A DNA stretch of 64,000 nucleotides from Fodinibius sp. Rm-B-1B1-1 (lineage in GTDB: Bacteria; Bacteroidota; Rhodothermia; Balneolales; Balneolaceae): contig NZ_JBCFYD010000001.1 in the NCBI RefSeq assembly GCF_038594945.1, positions 806,001 to 870,000 of the forward strand. Direction: 5' to 3'. The number at the start of each line of letters is the position of its first letter. Positions within the stretch are counted from its first letter, which is position 1. The position numbers were made by a program, and so were the translations under genes. The notes beneath the pieces are model-generated. The model searched no databases and was not told the origin of the DNA. It saw only the letters and a list, made by a program, of their open reading frames with translations. Positions 25,434 to 34,489 of this stretch are shown here, in pieces.

Positions 25434-25877
25434 ATGCTGATGAGACAAAACAACTTTCCAACGTTGTTAAATAACCGAAGCCAAAAGACGAATACCCTTC
25501 GATTCTCTGATATGCTCGACGAGATTATGGAGGATGCATTTTCGTGGAGCAAGGGCACATTTGTTCCCGAACTTAACGTTTATGAGACCGATAAGGAGTT
25601 CGAAATTACGGTTGCTCTACCGGGAATGAGTAAAGAGGATATTGATATCGGCTTCGAAAACAATACCATTACTATTAGCGGTGAGCGTGAGTTAAAAGAA
25701 GAAAACGGTAAAAAATACCACCGCATCGAAAGCCGTTTTGGCAAGTTTGAGCGTTCACTACCGCTACCAAACGTCATTGATGAAGAAAACATCAGTGCCA
25801 GCTATGATAATGGCGTTTTAACAGTTACAGTACCAAAACTAAAAGAGAAGGCTGGTAAAAAGATTGAAGTGAAATAA
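25434..25877 (+). CDS. Small heat shock protein, Hsp20 family
   Basis: The 147-residue protein has the alpha-crystallin domain at about residues 42-140 (FVPELNVYETDKEFEITVAL, then PGMSKEDIDIGFENNTI). It ends with DNGVLTVTVPKLKEKAGKKI, the GVLTVTVPK strand and the basic tail of the family. It is an ATP-independent chaperone that holds unfolded proteins in large oligomers. An AGGAGG site at 25420-25425 lies eight bases from the ATG. The gene is monocistronic, with a strong terminator downstream and a possible sigma-54 promoter upstream. Confidence 0.9.
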   Translation: MLMRQNNFPTLLNNRSQKTNTLRFSDMLDEIMEDAFSWSKGTFVPELNVYETDKEFEITVALPGMSKEDIDIGFENNTITISGERELKEENGKKYHRIESRFGKFERSLPLPNVIDEENISASYDNGVLTVTVPKLKEKAGKKIEVK

Positions 25878-25902
25878 CACCAATCGACTATTTGTAGATC
25901 GA

Positions 25903-25934
25903 GAAAAGCCGCGGGGTTCCGCGGCTTTTTTATT
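25903..25934 (+). terminator. Terminator of hsp20
   Basis: AAAAGCCGCGG (25903-25913) pairs with CCGCGGCTTTT (25919-25929) around a five-base loop and is followed by TTTATTT. It is the strongest intrinsic terminator on this stretch. Confidence 0.85.
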
Positions 25935-26046
25935 TCTAAAAATACTCATCGGATGGTTGGATTGCCATCCGATGAATAATTTGAATTTAACCTGATATTA
26001 TTTGCATCCATCCTATCACAAGCTCGGCGGTCGGATGGATATGCTA

Positions 26047-26157
26047 CTAACTATTTTCGTCTTCTTTTTTCTTCTTTATTTGATCCCAAACAATCGGAAC
26101 CGCAAAGAATAGTGAAGCTATAACACTGATAATAATTGTTGTTGAATCAATTTCCAT
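26047..26157 (-). CDS. Single-helix small membrane protein (36 aa)
   Basis: A short frame reads MEIDSTTIIISVIASLFFAV and continues to PIVWDQIKKKKEDENS: an uncharged helix of about 18 residues followed by a charged, Lys-rich tail. This is the layout of a small membrane protein with its tail in the cytoplasm. A CAGGG ribosome binding site lies about seven bases before the ATG. The surrounding 300 bases contain no other gene, only two small GGATGG/CCATCC hairpins near 25947-25974 and 26004-26040. No family is known to me. Confidence 0.45.
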   Translation of the reverse strand: MEIDSTTIIISVIASLFFAVPIVWDQIKKKKEDENS

Positions 26158-26279
26158 GGTTTAACCCTGTAATAATTTTTGATTTATAATATGCCCATCC
26201 CATTGAATGAGTGGGCAAAAAGATATGCGATGTCTAATTGATGGTTTGATCAGCCTTTGCTGATAATCATCACAGGAGA

Positions 26280-26654
26280 CTATAGAAAAGAATGGAAAGG
26301 GAAAATGAGACTGAGGTGAGTAAACTTTCGATTGGGCGTTTCAAAAATTGCAAACCATGCCTGATCCTGCAATTCTCTGCCTAACAATGCGCTGCGATAT
26401 ACCAGCGATTGATCCTGCTCATCAAGAACTAAAAGCGGTACCGGTACATTCGTTGAAGAATTACAAGCATGTTCGGCCTGATGGTAAATATTAAACAGGC
26501 TGGGCTGATCAAAGGGATGGGTAGAATGAGATTCCGGCTTCTCTGCCTGCGCTATTTCTGCAGAAGTATCTGCTGCTGGCGCAGCCCAGCTATTTCCAAT
26601 GCAGCCCGGCAAAACAAGAAGCAGATAAAGCCATATGTTGGCAAAGAATTTCAT
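26280..26654 (-). CDS. Putative lipoprotein of unknown function (124 aa)
   Basis: From the ATG at 26654 the product starts with a signal peptide and a lipobox (MKFFANIWLYLLLVLPGC). The mature part has a Ser/His-rich stretch, a NIYHQAEHACNSS segment and a Cys. The frame extends to 26786, but that extension overlaps the terminator hairpin at 26752-26782, so the shorter start is much more likely. It lies downstream of a TonB receptor on the same strand but after its terminator. No family is recognised. Confidence 0.55.
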   Translation of the reverse strand: MKFFANIWLYLLLVLPGCIGNSWAAPAADTSAEIAQAEKPESHSTHPFDQPSLFNIYHQAEHACNSSTNVPVPLLVLDEQDQSLVYRSALLGRELQDQAWFAIFETPNRKFTHLSLIFPFHSFL

Positions 26655-26751
26655 CCCTTTAAAATATAAATATCTACGACGGTTTACATTCTCTATTTTA
26701 AAAATGCTTCCAGATAAGCCTAACTCATATCTCAACTTTTTATTACAAAAA

Positions 26752-26782
26752 ATAAGCCAGTCATTTGAAATGACTGGCTTAT
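26752..26782 (-). terminator. Terminator of the TonB receptor gene
   Basis: ATAAGCCAGTCATTT (26752-26766) and AAATGACTGGCTTAT (26768-26782) form a 15-bp perfect palindrome around a single base. On the minus strand it is followed by TTTTTTG, so it ends the leftward TonB receptor transcript. Confidence 0.85.
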
Positions 26783-26806
26783 CCAAAAAGTTATCTTCAC
26801 AAGAGT

Positions 26807-29113
26807 TTAAAACCGGATACTGACATCCCCAAAGAAAACACGTCCGGGTTCAGCGATGGGAGACATCGTGAATGGGTTTTTTGCATTCAAGTGATTTACA
26901 TACTGGTGATCAAACAGGTTTTTAACCCCCATCTGCAGCGAAATATTATTGCCAAACGTCCAACCACCCAAAAGGTCAACCACTGTATATCCGCCCGTGG
27001 AGGTTTCGCCTCGAGCTGTAGCTACACGATCTTGTTTCCCAACAAATTCGGCTGTACTTTCCAGAAATAGTGGCCACTCGACAAAATCATAACGAAAGCC
27101 TGCTGAACCAGAAAGAGGGGACACACCCAAAGCCGGTTCATCGAGCTTCGTATCCTTACCCCAAAGATAATTCAGCGAACCGCTGAGTTGGAGTGGTTCA
27201 GCAACACGGTAATGGGTCGATACATCAAATCCGGTAAATTGCGCCGAGCCATTTATATATTGATAGACCGTTTGGGGACTAAGCGGCAAACGTTTGGGCA
27301 GATCGGTGGCTGTTAGTGTGATATAGTTATCCATTTGACGGACAAAGCCATTTAACGAAATGCTTAACTGTTCATATTTGGCATTGAGCCACAAATCAGC
27401 CTGCGTGCTTCGCTCCGGTTTGAGGTCGGGATTGCCGACAAACTCGGCACTCATTTGGGCCTTGCTGGCTGGAATACGATCAGAATAACGCTCAGTAGCA
27501 TCTGCCGTACGAACTACAGACCCGAACCCAAAACCGACTGACCAGAAATTTGAAAGTTGATAATTCACCGTTCCTGAAGCACTTAAGTTTGTCTCAAAAG
27601 CATCCAGATCGGTGGATACATTCTGTTCGTAAAACTGGCTAATCGTATCAGTATCTGCAGCAACCAAGTCCAAGCGGATCGACCCGGTGGCACTAAGTCG
27701 ATCGGAAAACGAATAACTAAGACGATTATAAAGCCCCCAATCGGTGATGGTAGCCTGCGGCCACATTAGATCAAAAAATAGTTCTTGGCTATTATCACGT
27801 CGGGCAATTGTTCGTGTAGCATCACGGTATGAGCTATAAATGTCGCTGCCAATTTCCCATTCCCAACTATTGTCAGTACTGAGCGTTGTCGCCAGCTTTG
27901 CGCCGTAAACATGATTTCTCGTTTCCACATCTACATCTATGGCAAAGGGAGGCATGCGGTTGGGATCAGGCTGGGCGGTGGGCTTATTATCATTCTCCAT
28001 ACCATGCGTGACATGATTAAGATACACTTTAGCCCTCATATTCTGAATTAACTGCCCCTGTGGATTCCACTCCCATCCGGCCGAGGCATTATACGTATTA
28101 AAATAATCAGCATCGAGCAACCGTCCGGGATAATCGATATTTTCTTGGTTTTGATACCCCAAAGAAATCGTTAAATGAGAATTCGCAGTCGTGGCGTAAT
28201 TTATTTTACTCCGGACCTCACGCGAGAGGTAATCACCAGGGATATTAGTCCCATTTCCAGAACTATAATCATTTCCGGTACGCCAGGCACCACTAACGAG
28301 GTATCCAAGCTTGCCGGATTGCCCGTAAAGCGAAGCGGCTTCTTCAAAAGTGTTGAAATTGCTATCGTAACCGCTCGTAATCCTACCGCCGAATGAGGTA
28401 TTTAGGTTATCCAATGGCTTTGTTTCTACCCGAATGGCTCCCATATTTCCGGCGCCCCAATTAAGTGCATACGGACCTTTTACGACTTCGATATTTTCAA
28501 TCATGGATGGATCGAGATGACTGAGTGGCGAATCCATGCGTGCAGGTCCGGCTGGGAAGATTCGGGTCCCATCAAGGTACGTACCGACCTCCGTTTCGCG
28601 AAGTCCACGTACTACAGGATCGAGTCCCACCGGCCCTCGACGAACCGCATCCACGCCATCAACACTTCGCAACAACTCTCCCGAATCACGCGGATTGGCT
28701 TTACGGATTTCTGCCTGTTCCAAATCGGTATCCACATTTAGATCTGGACGAAGAGAAGTAACAGTAATCCCTTCCATTTTTATTTGGGAAGACAAAAGCC
28801 GAACAGTCAATTCAAGGGTTTCTGCTTCTTCAATGGTCACCGCACGGCGCTGGGTCTGATATCCTATAAACGAAAATTTCATTTCGTAACTGCCCGGCGG
28901 TATCGACGAAATGGAAAAAGCGCCCTCGGTATCAGTGGCGGCACCTTTATCAAGTTTGGGAATATAAATATTTACCCCGGGTATAACTTCGCTTGTCCCT
29001 GCATCGACCACCATACCCTCAACCGAGCTTGTTGACTGTGCAGTTGCAATAACGGGCATGATAAATAGCAATAGTGCTGGCAAAAAACGTTTTAAAAGTG
29101 ATAATACTTTCAT
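26807..29113 (-). CDS. TonB-dependent receptor
   Basis: The 768-residue precursor has a signal peptide (LPALLLFIMPVIATAQ). A carboxypeptidase-regulatory-like domain follows at about residues 28-110 (GMVVDAGTSEVIPGVNIYIP), then a plug (RSVDGVDAVRRGPVGLDPVV) and a 22-strand-type barrel ending in FFGDVSIRF with a terminal aromatic residue. It imports a large or metal-bound substrate across the outer membrane using TonB energy. The adjacent upstream gene encodes a Cys/His/Met-rich secreted protein, which suggests a metal substrate such as copper. The substrate itself cannot be read from the receptor. Confidence 0.9.
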   Translation of the reverse strand: MKVLSLLKRFLPALLLFIMPVIATAQSTSSVEGMVVDAGTSEVIPGVNIYIPKLDKGAATDTEGAFSISSIPPGSYEMKFSFIGYQTQRRAVTIEEAETLELTVRLLSSQIKMEGITVTSLRPDLNVDTDLEQAEIRKANPRDSGELLRSVDGVDAVRRGPVGLDPVVRGLRETEVGTYLDGTRIFPAGPARMDSPLSHLDPSMIENIEVVKGPYALNWGAGNMGAIRVETKPLDNLNTSFGGRITSGYDSNFNTFEEAASLYGQSGKLGYLVSGAWRTGNDYSSGNGTNIPGDYLSREVRSKINYATTANSHLTISLGYQNQENIDYPGRLLDADYFNTYNASAGWEWNPQGQLIQNMRAKVYLNHVTHGMENDNKPTAQPDPNRMPPFAIDVDVETRNHVYGAKLATTLSTDNSWEWEIGSDIYSSYRDATRTIARRDNSQELFFDLMWPQATITDWGLYNRLSYSFSDRLSATGSIRLDLVAADTDTISQFYEQNVSTDLDAFETNLSASGTVNYQLSNFWSVGFGFGSVVRTADATERYSDRIPASKAQMSAEFVGNPDLKPERSTQADLWLNAKYEQLSISLNGFVRQMDNYITLTATDLPKRLPLSPQTVYQYINGSAQFTGFDVSTHYRVAEPLQLSGSLNYLWGKDTKLDEPALGVSPLSGSAGFRYDFVEWPLFLESTAEFVGKQDRVATARGETSTGGYTVVDLLGGWTFGNNISLQMGVKNLFDHQYVNHLNAKNPFTMSPIAEPGRVFFGDVSIRF

Positions 29114-29240
29114 AGTATAGTTTGCTCCTGATCTGCTTAAGAGATATTGCAGATCTAATTTTTTAAAATTTGTTGAGATAAGAGTCCTCTCCCCATACCA
29201 AAAAGAATAGGCGGCATTAATACTTTGAGAGGATTTGATT

Positions 29241-29627
29241 TCAGACAGAAAGGAGCATTTGGGGTGGCGGGATGACTGGATCAGGAATCCAAGGAGAAAA
29301 TAACGAGGAGTGCAATGGCTCTAAATACGTTTCGACCGAAAGGGGATTCAGAAAAAGGCTGCTGGAGATCGTATCTACAGCAGTCAAATGAACTCTGTAC
29401 TGCGTTAACAACATGTCGTTGGAATGTGAAGCATCCGGTCCATCAACATTATCATCAACGGTATTTACCATGCAACTGCCCTCACATTCTGCATCAGACT
29501 TGACCTCATGATGACACATTTCCATATCGGATTCCATATTTAAACAGTGCAAGGTACACGGTATCGTATACCCCCCTACACTGATAAAAATACAGCACGC
29601 GAGTATGGCAGGGATTGCTTTCTTCAT
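29241..29627 (-). CDS. Secreted Cys/His/Met-rich small protein
   Basis: The 128-residue frame begins with a signal peptide (MKKAIPAILACCIFISVGG). The mature part has a metal-ligand-rich stretch (CTLHCLNMESDMEMCHHEVK with CEGSC following) in which Cys, His and Met alternate. The rest is Pro/Leu-rich and not distinctive. Such small proteins often precede TonB receptors in Bacteroidota-like genomes. Since it lies 127 bases before the receptor on the same strand, it may bind a soft metal for it. The metal is inferred from residue types only. Confidence 0.6.
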   Translation of the reverse strand: MKKAIPAILACCIFISVGGYTIPCTLHCLNMESDMEMCHHEVKSDAECEGSCMVNTVDDNVDGPDASHSNDMLLTQYRVHLTAVDTISSSLFLNPLSVETYLEPLHSSLFSPWIPDPVIPPPQMLLSV

Positions 29628-29689
29628 CAGGTTATAAGATAGCTATTTGCCCAACCATTTAAAATGCGAGATCTGTTCAAACGTATAAA

Positions 29690-30235
29690 TCAATCGCCTT
29701 CAATGATGTACTTTGATGAAACAAAATTAGTTAACCAAATACTTTTTTCGCTTTCTGATTGATAAAACTCAATTCCGTCTTCATACATTTTTAAGGCCTG
29801 AATACCCAAAATGACCGGATGGCCATGACGCCCACCCACGTTTTTAGCTTCCTCCTTTGTTGCAGAAAGGTGTACAAAGTTTCTGCTTTGGGATGAAATA
29901 CCCTCATCCAAAATAGCATCGACATTGTACTGCGCTGTACCGTGATAGAGTTTTTGGGGCGGGCGTTTTGGTTTCAGCTGTAAATCAACATCAATGGAAT
30001 GACCATAACCAGCCCGAATATAGTTCCCATCATTACTTAAAATAAACCGCTGTTTTGCTCCCTTTTCTATAACCTCCTGAATTACATCCTGGTCTATTTT
30101 CTTGCCGTTTTTTTGGGCTTTGGTAATTAGATCAGAAATATCTGCCCAACCATTTTGATCAACTTCTAACCCAATTGATTCGGGGTGGTGGCGCAATATA
30201 TAACTCAAAAACTTGCTTTTGGAAGTTAAATCCAT
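29690..30235 (-). CDS. kptA: RNA 2'-phosphotransferase (Tpt1/KptA)
   Basis: The 181-residue enzyme shows the Tpt1/KptA signatures: KFLSYILRHHPESIGL near the N terminus, AKQRFILSNDGNYIRAGYGH, then LYHGTAQYN and SRNFVHLSATKEEA. The family uses NAD+ to remove an RNA 2'-phosphate, with Arg-His and Arg residues in these motifs at the active site. In bacteria no tRNA-splicing substrate is known, so its cellular job is uncertain. The length is close to that of the E. coli enzyme (184). It is transcribed alone. Confidence 0.9.
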   Translation of the reverse strand: MDLTSKSKFLSYILRHHPESIGLEVDQNGWADISDLITKAQKNGKKIDQDVIQEVIEKGAKQRFILSNDGNYIRAGYGHSIDVDLQLKPKRPPQKLYHGTAQYNVDAILDEGISSQSRNFVHLSATKEEAKNVGGRHGHPVILGIQALKMYEDGIEFYQSESEKSIWLTNFVSSKYIIEGD

Positions 30236-30265
30236 TTTTAGCTTAGCTACAAAAACACTCCTGAA

Positions 30266-30300
30266 AATAAAAATCCCCTCCCATAGTTACGGAAGGGGAT
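30266..30300 (-). terminator. Terminator of the S9 peptidase gene
   Basis: ATCCCCTCC (30273-30281) and GGAAGGGGAT (30291-30300) form a stem with one bulged A. On the minus strand it is followed by TTTTTATTTT. It lies just after the leftward peptidase gene. Confidence 0.7.
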
Positions 30301-30328
30301 CTCACCATACTTAAGCAAAAAACAGCAA

Positions 30329-32365
30329 TTAGTTTTCTACGGCCGTTTTCTCAACTTCAATTTCCACATCCGGTCGGGCCGATTCTTCTCCTTTTAAATA
30401 CTGATTGAACCAACGCATCATTCGCAGATTATAGTCATAGCGCGCCGTAGCGTTACGATTTCCGTGCCCTTCTCCCGGATACAGTACCAAACGCACCGGT
30501 GTATCAGTGCGTGTTTTAATATGGCGATACAGCTCATATGACTGGCTGGGATCTACACGCGTATCTTCCTTTCCGTGCATAATCAATAGCGGCGTTTGGG
30601 CCTGACCGGCATAGTAGATAGGACTTCGCTCAAGATATCCTTGGTAGTCATCCCAAATACGTTCCCGAGTATGAACAAGATACAACTCTTCGGGAATATC
30701 ACTCGTGCCCCACTTCGAGATATTGTCGCTGACACCCACAAACATCACTCCCGCCGCAAAGCGATCAGTATATTTCGTGGCCATCCAACCCGTTGCATAT
30801 CCACCATACGAGCCCCCGGTAACGCCAATTTGATCACCATTAGCAAGACCACCATTTACCAGTTCATCTACACCAGCAACGATGTCATCAAATTCGGCTC
30901 CAGCCAAATCACCCTGACTGCTTTTAGCAAACTGTTCACCACGGCCAGTGCTTCCCCGGTAATTGGGATAAAAAACAAAATAACCCTGTGCAGCTCCAAC
31001 CTGGCCAGCATCAGAATAGTTGGTCACCCAACCGTGATTATAGTGAGCTTCGGGTCCACCATGCACCGTTGTAATCATAGGATACTGTTCTCCCTCCTTA
31101 TAACCTACCGGGTAGATAAGGATACCCTGCAATTTAGTACTATCATCAGCCTGCCAGCTAACGACCTTTTGTTCGCCAAGGGCTTTATTATCGAGCCAGG
31201 GATTGGTATTTGTTATCCGGTCAACAGAATTCTCAGAAAGTTGATAGAGTTCTTGTGGATGTGAGGCAGAACTTGCTCCAAAAATCGTAGCTCCACTTTG
31301 TGCCCTGTCGAAAAGAGAAATATTGGTATCTCCACGATTAACAATGATTTGCATATCAGACCCATCTGCATTCATTCTGCCGTAGGTTGACCATACGCCT
31401 TCGCTTGTTAGATAATGCAACTGATTATTGCCAGTCCATTTGAATTGCTCAAACATGCCTTCGTATTGCGGCTTTAACTGTACCGGCTCTCCGCCTTCGG
31501 CAGAAACGACAAATAATCGGCCTGCAATAGGATCGTGAATGTCAGCTGCTGCAATCATTGCCAGCTTACTACCATCCGGACTCCAGCCTATTTGTCCCAG
31601 TTTTCCTTTGTGATCAATCTCAGCAAGTACACTGTCTCCCTCGTGATTAAGCACTTTCACCACTTGCTTCATATAATAATCATCCACAAGTGGAGTAGGA
31701 GCTACAGAAATAGCTAACTTTTCACCGTTAGGACTCCAGTGCATTTGGTAAACCGATCCCTCAACTTGTAGTTGGTGCGGACCGTGGCCCGGCTGTGCCA
31801 CATTACCCACATACCCGCGCCGCTGCTTTAGATTTTCCTCGTAGATTTCGGGATGGTAAGGGAGCGACGATCGTTCATGAGTAACAGTATCGGCCGCCAT
31901 AAAAGCGATGTGATTTCCATCCGGAGCCCATTCATAATCCGCCATATCTGTAGCAAACGAATATATCTTTTGAGCCTCACCGCCATTCATCGAAATTTCA
32001 TACAGGCTCGTTGTTTCATCTGACGAACGCTTACCCAAAAACGTAATAGCATCATGATTAGGACGAAAAGCGATATCACTAACGCTCATGGTCGTTACAT
32101 ACGGTAACGAATTCCCGTTAGATAAATTAGTCAGATACAAATGGTGCATGGCCGGCTTATTTTCTTTATGTGGGTTGGCTTGCACCTGTAACGTATAGAT
32201 AGCTTTATCTCCTGATGGCGATATTGCTATTTCGTTCACCTGCTGCATCTTAGCAACATCGTCGGGCGTTAGCCCATTGTTAGATTGCGCCAATAGCGAT
32301 TGAGAAACTGCAAAACACATTACTATAACCAGTAATGTAGCTCGCTGTAAACGTGATGGTATCAT
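30329..32365 (-). CDS. S9 family peptidase (acyl-aminoacyl peptidase/DPP-like)
   Basis: From the ATG at 32365 the precursor has 678 residues with a signal peptide ending in SQSLLAQ. The N-terminal beta-propeller contains WSPNGEKLA and WSPDGSKLA-type TolB-like repeats. The C-terminal alpha/beta hydrolase has the nucleophile in TGGSYGGYATGW, an Asp in HGKEDTRVDPSQS and a His in PGEGHGNRN. It is a secreted prolyl-oligopeptidase-type enzyme that cleaves short peptides. A longer frame starts at 32413, but the extra residues do not suit a signal peptide. It is monocistronic. Confidence 0.85.
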   Translation of the reverse strand: MIPSRLQRATLLVIVMCFAVSQSLLAQSNNGLTPDDVAKMQQVNEIAISPSGDKAIYTLQVQANPHKENKPAMHHLYLTNLSNGNSLPYVTTMSVSDIAFRPNHDAITFLGKRSSDETTSLYEISMNGGEAQKIYSFATDMADYEWAPDGNHIAFMAADTVTHERSSLPYHPEIYEENLKQRRGYVGNVAQPGHGPHQLQVEGSVYQMHWSPNGEKLAISVAPTPLVDDYYMKQVVKVLNHEGDSVLAEIDHKGKLGQIGWSPDGSKLAMIAAADIHDPIAGRLFVVSAEGGEPVQLKPQYEGMFEQFKWTGNNQLHYLTSEGVWSTYGRMNADGSDMQIIVNRGDTNISLFDRAQSGATIFGASSASHPQELYQLSENSVDRITNTNPWLDNKALGEQKVVSWQADDSTKLQGILIYPVGYKEGEQYPMITTVHGGPEAHYNHGWVTNYSDAGQVGAAQGYFVFYPNYRGSTGRGEQFAKSSQGDLAGAEFDDIVAGVDELVNGGLANGDQIGVTGGSYGGYATGWMATKYTDRFAAGVMFVGVSDNISKWGTSDIPEELYLVHTRERIWDDYQGYLERSPIYYAGQAQTPLLIMHGKEDTRVDPSQSYELYRHIKTRTDTPVRLVLYPGEGHGNRNATARYDYNLRMMRWFNQYLKGEESARPDVEIEVEKTAVEN

Positions 32366-32497
32366 AGTATTCTCTATTTTGATTAGTGAATTTTTTGACA
32401 TCCTTAAATACACTACATTTTACCGAAATAAAAACGGTTACAGACCTTCTTTTATCTATAACATTTCAGATAAAAGCACATTTTACTAACAAACAAT

Positions 32498-33814
32498 CTA
32501 CTTTTCTATATTAAATATCAGTGTAAAACGTGTTCCCCAGTCATCGCTCTCTACCTCCAAACTTCCATTTAATTGATTCTTCAAGGTATTGACGATGGTC
32601 ATCCCCAATGATGACTCATTTTCGATATCAAAATTCTGCGGTAAACCCTTTCCATTATCTTCCACACTTAAAGCTACCTGGTCGTTGCTATGCTCAAGAG
32701 AAATTCGAATTTTCCCCTCATTCCGACCATTAAAAGCATGTTTATAGCAATTTGTGATAAGCTCATTTAACAAAAGCCCGCAGGGAATAGCCTGACCTAC
32801 TGTTAGAAAAACCGGCTCCATTTCCGTTTCAACAGCAATATTTTTGCCCAAATCCGCCATTGTCCCCTCAATCATACTCAGCAAATCATTGATGTATTTG
32901 TCAATCGCCACCTCAGAAAATGATTCCGATCGATACAATTTTTCATGGACCATTGCAATCGACTGAATTCGTGCCTGACTTTCCTTGAGCTTAGCCAGTA
33001 ACTGCTCATCCTCAGTATTAAATACCTGCATCTGCAACAGTCCCGAAATAATCGCCAAGTTATTTTTAACCCTGTGATGCACTTCGGCAAGCAGCGTTTC
33101 CTTCTCTTTCAACGACTTCCTTATCGCCTGTTCATACTTCTTGTGCTCTGTATTGTCCCTCACATAGGCAATCAACCGCTTCTGACCTTCCATCTCATAA
33201 AACTCGGTATGAATTTCAGTAGGAAACACCGTACCGTCCTTTTTACGATACAATCGTTCCCACGCCTCATCTCCCGTAGTAGCAATGCCCGCAAACGTCT
33301 CCGGCTGTTTATGGTGATACTTTTCGGGCGTCAAATCCAATACATGCATCCCAACAAGCTTATCGCGCTCGTATCCAAAAAGTTCACAAGCCCGCTTATT
33401 ACATTTTAAAATATTTCCATCAACATCTACCTCAAAAATAGCATCAAAAGAAAGTTCAAAAAACGACCGATATCGCTTTTCACTTTCTTCTAATTTGAGC
33501 TCCGCCTGTCTCCGTTTTGTAATATCACGATTGATTCCAACCCAATACTCATACTTTTGATCATCGGTTGGAAAAGGAGCCATATCCAACTCTACCCAAT
33601 AAGCAGTACCATCTTTTTTATAATTGACAAACTCCTCACGGAACGACTTATGCTCCTTTATCTTTTTATCAATTCGATCTAAAGCCTTTTGAGAGGTCTT
33701 GGGACCGTGCAAAAACGTTGGCTTTTTGCCAATCACTTCGTCCGTCTGATAACCCGTGAATTCTTCAAATGATTTATTCACAAAAAATGATATGCGATTG
33801 TAGTGGCTTATCAC
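32498..33814 (-). CDS. PAS-PAS-HisKA_2 histidine kinase, downstream part of a frameshifted gene
   Basis: This frame begins within a PAS domain (FVNKSFEEFTGYQTDEVIGK). It continues with a PAC segment (YEYWVGINRDITKRR), another PAS-PAC (DAIFEVDVDGNILKCNKRA), the HisKA_2 motif EVHHRVKNNLAIISGLLQMQ and a HATPase domain ending in a DNGKGLP region. It is the C-terminal part of a kinase whose N-terminal third lies in the -1 frame upstream (33774-34301). The apparent GTG start at 33814 is probably an artefact of the frameshift. The kinase has no membrane segments and no adjacent response regulator. Confidence 0.75.
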   Translation of the reverse strand: MISHYNRISFFVNKSFEEFTGYQTDEVIGKKPTFLHGPKTSQKALDRIDKKIKEHKSFREEFVNYKKDGTAYWVELDMAPFPTDDQKYEYWVGINRDITKRRQAELKLEESEKRYRSFFELSFDAIFEVDVDGNILKCNKRACELFGYERDKLVGMHVLDLTPEKYHHKQPETFAGIATTGDEAWERLYRKKDGTVFPTEIHTEFYEMEGQKRLIAYVRDNTEHKKYEQAIRKSLKEKETLLAEVHHRVKNNLAIISGLLQMQVFNTEDEQLLAKLKESQARIQSIAMVHEKLYRSESFSEVAIDKYINDLLSMIEGTMADLGKNIAVETEMEPVFLTVGQAIPCGLLLNELITNCYKHAFNGRNEGKIRISLEHSNDQVALSVEDNGKGLPQNFDIENESSLGMTIVNTLKNQLNGSLEVESDDWGTRFTLIFNIEK

Positions 33815-34301
33815 GCAACGCCTTGGTAATCACTACCATATCATTCAAGTTATCCAACGCCAATTGCTGTAATTTTTGACGCTCCCGGTCCTCAGTAATT
33901 TCAGGCTTCTTACTTTTAGTTAACGGTGTAATAAACCCAGAAAAGAATTGTTCCCCGCTGTCATTTGATTCAATTAGCTGTGTTTCATCACGCAACCAGA
34001 TATAAGATCCGCTTTTATGCTTAAACCGATATTCAACCGTAGGCACTTCTTCCGAAGACACTTTATCAAAATGCTCCTGCAGCTGTAACCGATCTTCGGG
34101 ATGTGCACGATTAAACCAGAGATTTTCATCAGCAAGAAAATCTGATTCAGAAAACCCGAGCACATCCTTTACATTTTTTGTGATACCTATAATAGGGCAA
34201 CCACTACCTGTTAGCCGACGGTAATGAATGATGGAACTCTTCTTCAAAAGTTTTTTAAGCTGAATATTACGCTTGTCACTATGCTGTTTGCTATCAGGCA
34301 T
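33774..34301 (-). CDS. PAS-domain N-terminal part of the frameshifted histidine kinase
   Basis: The 175-residue frame contains a PAS fold with KNVKDVLGFSESDFLADENL, a PAC-like EYRFKHKSGSYIWLRDE, and a linker helix (RERQKLQQLALDNLNDMVVI). It breaks off at LQSHIIF followed by a stop. Read with one T removed from the run at 33782-33787, the sequence continues as HIIFVNKSFEEFTGY into the downstream frame. That would give one kinase of about 600 residues with three PAS units. It is therefore the start of the same gene. Confidence 0.75.
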   Translation of the reverse strand: MPDSKQHSDKRNIQLKKLLKKSSIIHYRRLTGSGCPIIGITKNVKDVLGFSESDFLADENLWFNRAHPEDRLQLQEHFDKVSSEEVPTVEYRFKHKSGSYIWLRDETQLIESNDSGEQFFSGFITPLTKSKKPEITEDRERQKLQQLALDNLNDMVVITKALRDKPLQSHIIFCE

Positions 34302-34489
34302 GTAGCCTATAAATCCATTGAAAATTTTAACAGGTCAAAACATCATATAAAATTATGAAAAGTATTGCACAAAAGCGGGTTCCATCCCATGGCTATTAAC
34401 TACTAAACAGTTCTTCAAATTTTGGCTTTTGATCACCAAAAAATATCAATACCATATTCCGGTACGGTTTTTTAACCCATTTTATATCT

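Noticed and set aside
26655-26786. Longer start for the lipoprotein at 26280
   Set aside because: The extra codons cross a perfect 15-bp palindrome that is the terminator of the upstream receptor gene, and the lipoprotein signal sequence starts only at 26654.
29185-29233. TCCTCTC/GAGAGGA inverted repeat between the TonB receptor and the Cys-rich protein gene
   Set aside because: Only 7 bp of stem with a 35-base loop and no match to a riboswitch or terminator; too weak to report as a regulatory element.
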